Shown here piece by piece: positions 47,471 to 50,422 of a stretch of DNA of 50,422 bases (positions within the stretch are counted from its first letter, which is position 1; every line of letters begins with the position of its first letter). The stretch is from Hyphomicrobiales bacterium (lineage in GTDB: Bacteria > Pseudomonadota > Alphaproteobacteria > Rhizobiales > Methyloligellaceae). The notes beneath the pieces are model-generated. The model saw only the letters and a program-made list of their open reading frames with translations, was not told where the DNA came from and did no database searches. The translations under genes were made by a program, and so were the position numbers. Where the stretch lies: positions 1 through 50,422 of the forward strand of contig JAJFHQ010000087.1 of assembly GCA_021775525.1 (NCBI GenBank), written 5' to 3'.

Positions 47471-48426
47471 CGCTCAGTGCGGATGCAACAGACTCTGAAA
47501 CCTTCGTTACCGACTTTGCAGATGCCGTCCTGACAGGCCTCTCGTGCAAGGCGAAGAACATCCCCTGCCGGTTTCTCTATGACGCACGCGGCTCTGAGCT
47601 GTTCGAGGATATCACCAGGCTGGATGAGTATTACCCGACCCGTACGGAAATTGGTTTACTTGGTGCGCATGGAAACGAAATCGCAAAACGGGCGGGCAAG
47701 AGTTGTGCCGTCGTGGAGTTCGGTTCCGGTTCCAGCCGCAAGACGCATATCCTGCTGGAGCATATGAAATCGGCCACCGCCTATGTGCCGATCGACATTG
47801 ATGATGCTGTACTCCATGAGGCCGCCGCGCGGTTGGAGCAGGAATTTCCAGATATCCCGATCTACCCTGTTCATGCTGACTTCAGTCAGGGTATCGAGCT
47901 GCCGCAAGAAATCGGGGATGCACCCAGGCTCGGTTTTTTCCCGGGATCTACAATTGGTAATTTCGAGATGGATGCGGCCGCGGACTTCCTGGCAAGCGCG
48001 GGACGTCTGCTGGGCAAGGGAAGCAGCCTTCTGATCGGCGCAGATCTGCAAAAGGATCTCGATATTCTGCTTCCCGCCTATGATGATGCGGCAGGGGTGA
48101 CGGCGGATTTCACCCTCAATCTCATCCACCGGATCAACCGGGAGCTCGCAGGCAATCTTGATGTGGAATGCTTTGCGCACAAGGTCATCTATAATGACCG
48201 TGTCGGCCGCATCGAAATCTACATCGAGTCACTGTGTGATCAGGATGCGGAAATTATGGGACGCCAATTTTCATTCGACGTGGGCGACCACATTCATGTT
48301 GAGAATTCGCACAAATACACCCTGCCGCAATTCCGTGAACTCGCGCGCGAGGCGGGCTGGGAGACCGATCAGGTCTGGAGCGATGCGGATGAGTTGTTCT
48401 CCCTGCATTTTCTCTCGAACCCTTAA
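47467..48426 (+). CDS. egtD: L-histidine N-alpha-methyltransferase EgtD
   Basis: A 319-residue SAM-dependent enzyme that trimethylates histidine to hercynine, the first step of ergothioneine synthesis. The SAM motif is EFGSGSSRKTHILLEH, preceded by the family's YDARGSELFEDITRLDEYYPTRTE region (split motifs near 38-60). PGSTIGNFE near 160 contains the histidine-binding Asn. It begins at the ATGA overlap with egtB, indicating translational coupling. Confidence 0.95.
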   Translation: MTLSADATDSETFVTDFADAVLTGLSCKAKNIPCRFLYDARGSELFEDITRLDEYYPTRTEIGLLGAHGNEIAKRAGKSCAVVEFGSGSSRKTHILLEHMKSATAYVPIDIDDAVLHEAAARLEQEFPDIPIYPVHADFSQGIELPQEIGDAPRLGFFPGSTIGNFEMDAAADFLASAGRLLGKGSSLLIGADLQKDLDILLPAYDDAAGVTADFTLNLIHRINRELAGNLDVECFAHKVIYNDRVGRIEIYIESLCDQDAEIMGRQFSFDVGDHIHVENSHKYTLPQFRELAREAGWETDQVWSDADELFSLHFLSNP

Positions 48427-49468
48427 TTCAGTCTTACGCACGGGTCTCTTTGGTCTCATGCTTGGTGGTCTTGTGGCGTGCGAGGAGCCGCCGGCCCTCC
48501 CGGCAGTTGGCGCAAATATCTCGCAGACATCAGTTACAGGCTTGTCATCCGGCGCTTACATGGCGGGGCAATTCCAGTTTGCCCACTCTTCCATCATCAT
48601 TGGCGCAGGGATTGTAGCCAGTGGGCCATATGGCTGCGCGGAAAGCGTATTCGGGCGTATGACCCCGTTGTGGTCCATGGCACTGGCACAAAATCTCAAT
48701 CGCGCAGTCAACGGCTGCACGGGCACCGCAATGGCTTCGCTTGGCGTGCCCAATATCAAGCGTCTTGCCGGGCGCGCGAGAGACCGGGCGGGTAGCGGGG
48801 TGATCGACAAGCTCGATGGCTTGAGGGACGACCGGGTTTATCTCTTCACCGGCAAGGCGGACCGCACCGTGCCCCCCTCGCTGGTGCGCAAGGCGGGCGA
48901 GTTGTACGAAGCGCTCGGTGTTAAAAAATCAAACATACAACTGGTGGATCGCTTTAACTCTGGTCATGGCTTCGTGACCGAGGAGGGTGGAGGCACATGC
49001 GATAAAAGCCGTGCGCCGTTCCTCAATGATTGCGATTACGACCAGGCAGGCGCCATCGTGAAACACATATATGGTCCCCTGAAGCCGCCGCGCACGTCCT
49101 TGAAGGACGCTCCAGCGAAGTTCAACCAGGAGGAATTTACGGGCAGTTCTTCCACCGGTCTCGATACGCTCGGTGTGGTCTATATCCCCGTCAGTTGCGT
49201 GGAGAGGAAAGGCTGCCGTGTGCATATCGTCTTTCACGGTTGCGGACAGTCGCGCGAGGCCGTGGACGATGCCTTCATTACGGGATCAGGATTTAATAAG
49301 TGGGCCGACACAAACCGGTTGATCGTCTTGTATCCTCAAATCTCAAAGAGTGCGGCCAATCCTCAAGGTTGCTGGGACTGGTGGGGGTATACGGGAAAGA
49401 AATTTCTCACCAAAGACGCCCCCCAGATCAAAGCCGTGCGCGCCATGCTGGCCCGGCTCGCCGGGTAG
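48389..49468 (+). CDS. Putative lipoprotein PHB depolymerase-family esterase
   Basis: A 359-residue protein. A Type II signal peptide is visible: arginines, the hydrophobic LFGLMLGGL, and lipobox LVAC followed by EEPP. The serine-hydrolase motif is GLSSG in SVTGLSSGAYMAGQF, and HIVFHGCGQS with GCWDWWG are typical of extracellular/periplasmic poly(3-hydroxybutyrate) depolymerases. The best start is ATG at 48389, with GGAG eight bases upstream; this lies inside egtD, an overlap of 38 bases. Upstream in-frame residues to 48158 read out of frame through egtD and are not real. Substrate (polymer or oligomer) is inferred. Confidence 0.85.
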   Translation: MSCSPCIFSRTLNSVLRTGLFGLMLGGLVACEEPPALPAVGANISQTSVTGLSSGAYMAGQFQFAHSSIIIGAGIVASGPYGCAESVFGRMTPLWSMALAQNLNRAVNGCTGTAMASLGVPNIKRLAGRARDRAGSGVIDKLDGLRDDRVYLFTGKADRTVPPSLVRKAGELYEALGVKKSNIQLVDRFNSGHGFVTEEGGGTCDKSRAPFLNDCDYDQAGAIVKHIYGPLKPPRTSLKDAPAKFNQEEFTGSSSTGLDTLGVVYIPVSCVERKGCRVHIVFHGCGQSREAVDDAFITGSGFNKWADTNRLIVLYPQISKSAANPQGCWDWWGYTGKKFLTKDAPQIKAVRAMLARLAG

Positions 49469-49638
49469 AAGGCGCTGACGGACCTCATCTCACACACCCG
49501 TCTCACCGGGCTGCGGCAAATCACATGATGCGCATGGCGCATTCGCGCATTATAAGGACACGGTAAAAGCGCCGGGAAAGGCAGGCTTTCCCCGCCGCAA
49601 GCCGTATAGCGTTGCAAAGGTTGAAATAAAGGCTGTCC

Positions 49639-50349
49639 ATGGCGCTGTTTAAAAAACTGTTTTCACGGAACAGGAATTTCAAAAGGCTGAAACGCGAAAC
49701 CGCGGCCAGCAGGTTCGTCGCGATCCTTGAACAGAACCGAATCGACACCGTCATCGATGTCGGGGCCAATACTGGTCAGACCGCGGCAGAGTTGAGAGCA
49801 TTCGGCTTTGAGGGACACATCATTTCCTATGAACCGATCGGAGACTGCCATGCGGACCTGGTGGCCAAGAGCGTGTCCGACCCGAACTGGCAGATAGCTG
49901 AGCGCTGCGCGCTGGGAGACAAGGAGGGCACAATTGAATTGCTGGTCTCGGAAGGCTCCTCGTTAAGTAGTGTCAGAACTCCCACCGAGGTTATGATCCA
50001 GGCGCTGCCCAAGGTCAGGGCATCATCCCATGAGACTGTGCCCATTTACAGGCTCGATGCGGTGATGAAAAAGGACATCGGGTCGCTCGGGAAAGTGTTT
50101 TTGAAAATCGATGCGCAGGGTCATGACATGGCGGTTCTCAAGGGGGCGGAAGGGATCATGAAAAGCTTGGCGGGCGTAAAAATTGAAATGTCACTCTTGC
50201 CGCTCTATGAGGGTGAAAGCCTGTATCTCGACATCCTGACCTATCTTCACAAAAAGGGATTTCAGCCTCACCTGCTGGTTGATGTGGGTTACTCCAAGAA
50301 GCTGGTCAGGCAATTGCAAATTGATGGGGTGTTCATGCGGGACGCCTAG
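49639..50349 (+). CDS. FkbM-family methyltransferase
   Basis: A 236-residue SAM-dependent O-methyltransferase. The SAM motif is VIDVGANTGQTAAELRAFGF near 38-57, then SYEPIGDC and the conserved LKIDAQGHDMAVLKGAEG. FkbM enzymes methylate hydroxyls of glycans, lipids or secondary metabolites; no biosynthetic neighbours are visible in this window, so the substrate is unknown. ATG at 49639 has AAAGG upstream. A 6-3-6 stem (49528-49542) lies in the gap before it. Confidence 0.88.
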   Translation: MALFKKLFSRNRNFKRLKRETAASRFVAILEQNRIDTVIDVGANTGQTAAELRAFGFEGHIISYEPIGDCHADLVAKSVSDPNWQIAERCALGDKEGTIELLVSEGSSLSSVRTPTEVMIQALPKVRASSHETVPIYRLDAVMKKDIGSLGKVFLKIDAQGHDMAVLKGAEGIMKSLAGVKIEMSLLPLYEGESLYLDILTYLHKKGFQPHLLVDVGYSKKLVRQLQIDGVFMRDA

Positions 50350-50422
50350 CGTTGTTCCCTCATCGATCGCGTCTGGTTGACATGAACTCAAATCCTAAAA
50401 TCTACGACTGTTTTATCTTCTT

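Overview
This window looks like chromosomal DNA from an alphaproteobacterium of moderately high GC content. Evidence for this is the irr–fabA–fabB–fabI block, the ubiE/ubiB/coaBC block facing mutM–ech–rpsT–dnaA, the dnaN–recF–gyrB series, and a RegB/RegA redox system divergent from a SCO1/SenC gene. Nearly all of it is housekeeping gene content. I see no insertion sequence, prophage, CRISPR array, tRNA or rRNA. The order or genus cannot be settled by reading alone; the gene order best fits Hyphomicrobiales, Parvibaculales or Rhodospirillales relatives.

Layout: 1-2.9 kb holds the truB 3' end, rpsO and pnp, closed by a strong terminator. 2.9-7.7 kb holds a membrane GGDEF/EAL protein, an AT-rich gap and a chemoreceptor with a duplicated helical sensor. 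7.7-10.1 kb holds a zinc alcohol dehydrogenase, a secreted unknown and murI. 10.2-13.5 kb is the unsaturated fatty acid block fabA-fabB-fabI with the iron regulator Irr divergent from it. 13.5-18.3 kb holds an SH3 protein, a D-2-hydroxyacid dehydrogenase and a large 7TM-PAS-PAS-GGDEF-EAL protein. 18.4-20.7 kb is a small redox operon (FMN-dependent 2-hydroxyacid dehydrogenase, a 62-residue unknown, aldo/keto reductase). 20.8-21.4 kb encodes a secreted Pro/Gly/Tyr-repeat protein with two matching Cys-His modules.

21.6-26.8 kb is a compact leftward operon ubiE-ubiB-coaBC-dut-moeB/thiF (quinone, coenzyme A, dUTP and sulfur-carrier metabolism). Facing it are fpg/mutM, enoyl-CoA hydratase and rpsT. 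Then come a 650-base non-coding gap, a rhodanese, and the replication genes dnaA, dnaN, recF and gyrB (29.0-36.8 kb). Next are a 51-residue charged protein, a metallophosphoesterase, a cyclase-family hydrolase, a class A penicillin-binding protein and a YgjP-type metallopeptidase. 41.7-50.4 kb holds intracellular PHA depolymerase (with PhaR-like palindromes), SCO1, RegB/RegA, the ergothioneine pair egtB-egtD, a lipoprotein-type PHB depolymerase and an FkbM methyltransferase.

The most unusual item is coaBC. Its reading frame begins with a complete XRE/Cro-type helix-turn-helix joined in frame to the two CoA-biosynthesis domains. The 24-base gap before its start codon is largely one perfect 7-3-7 palindrome and has no visible Shine-Dalgarno. 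This suggests, but does not prove, a self-regulating CoA enzyme of the NadR/BirA/PutA kind. The same protein and its operon partner MoeB/ThiF both lack cysteines that are usually conserved.
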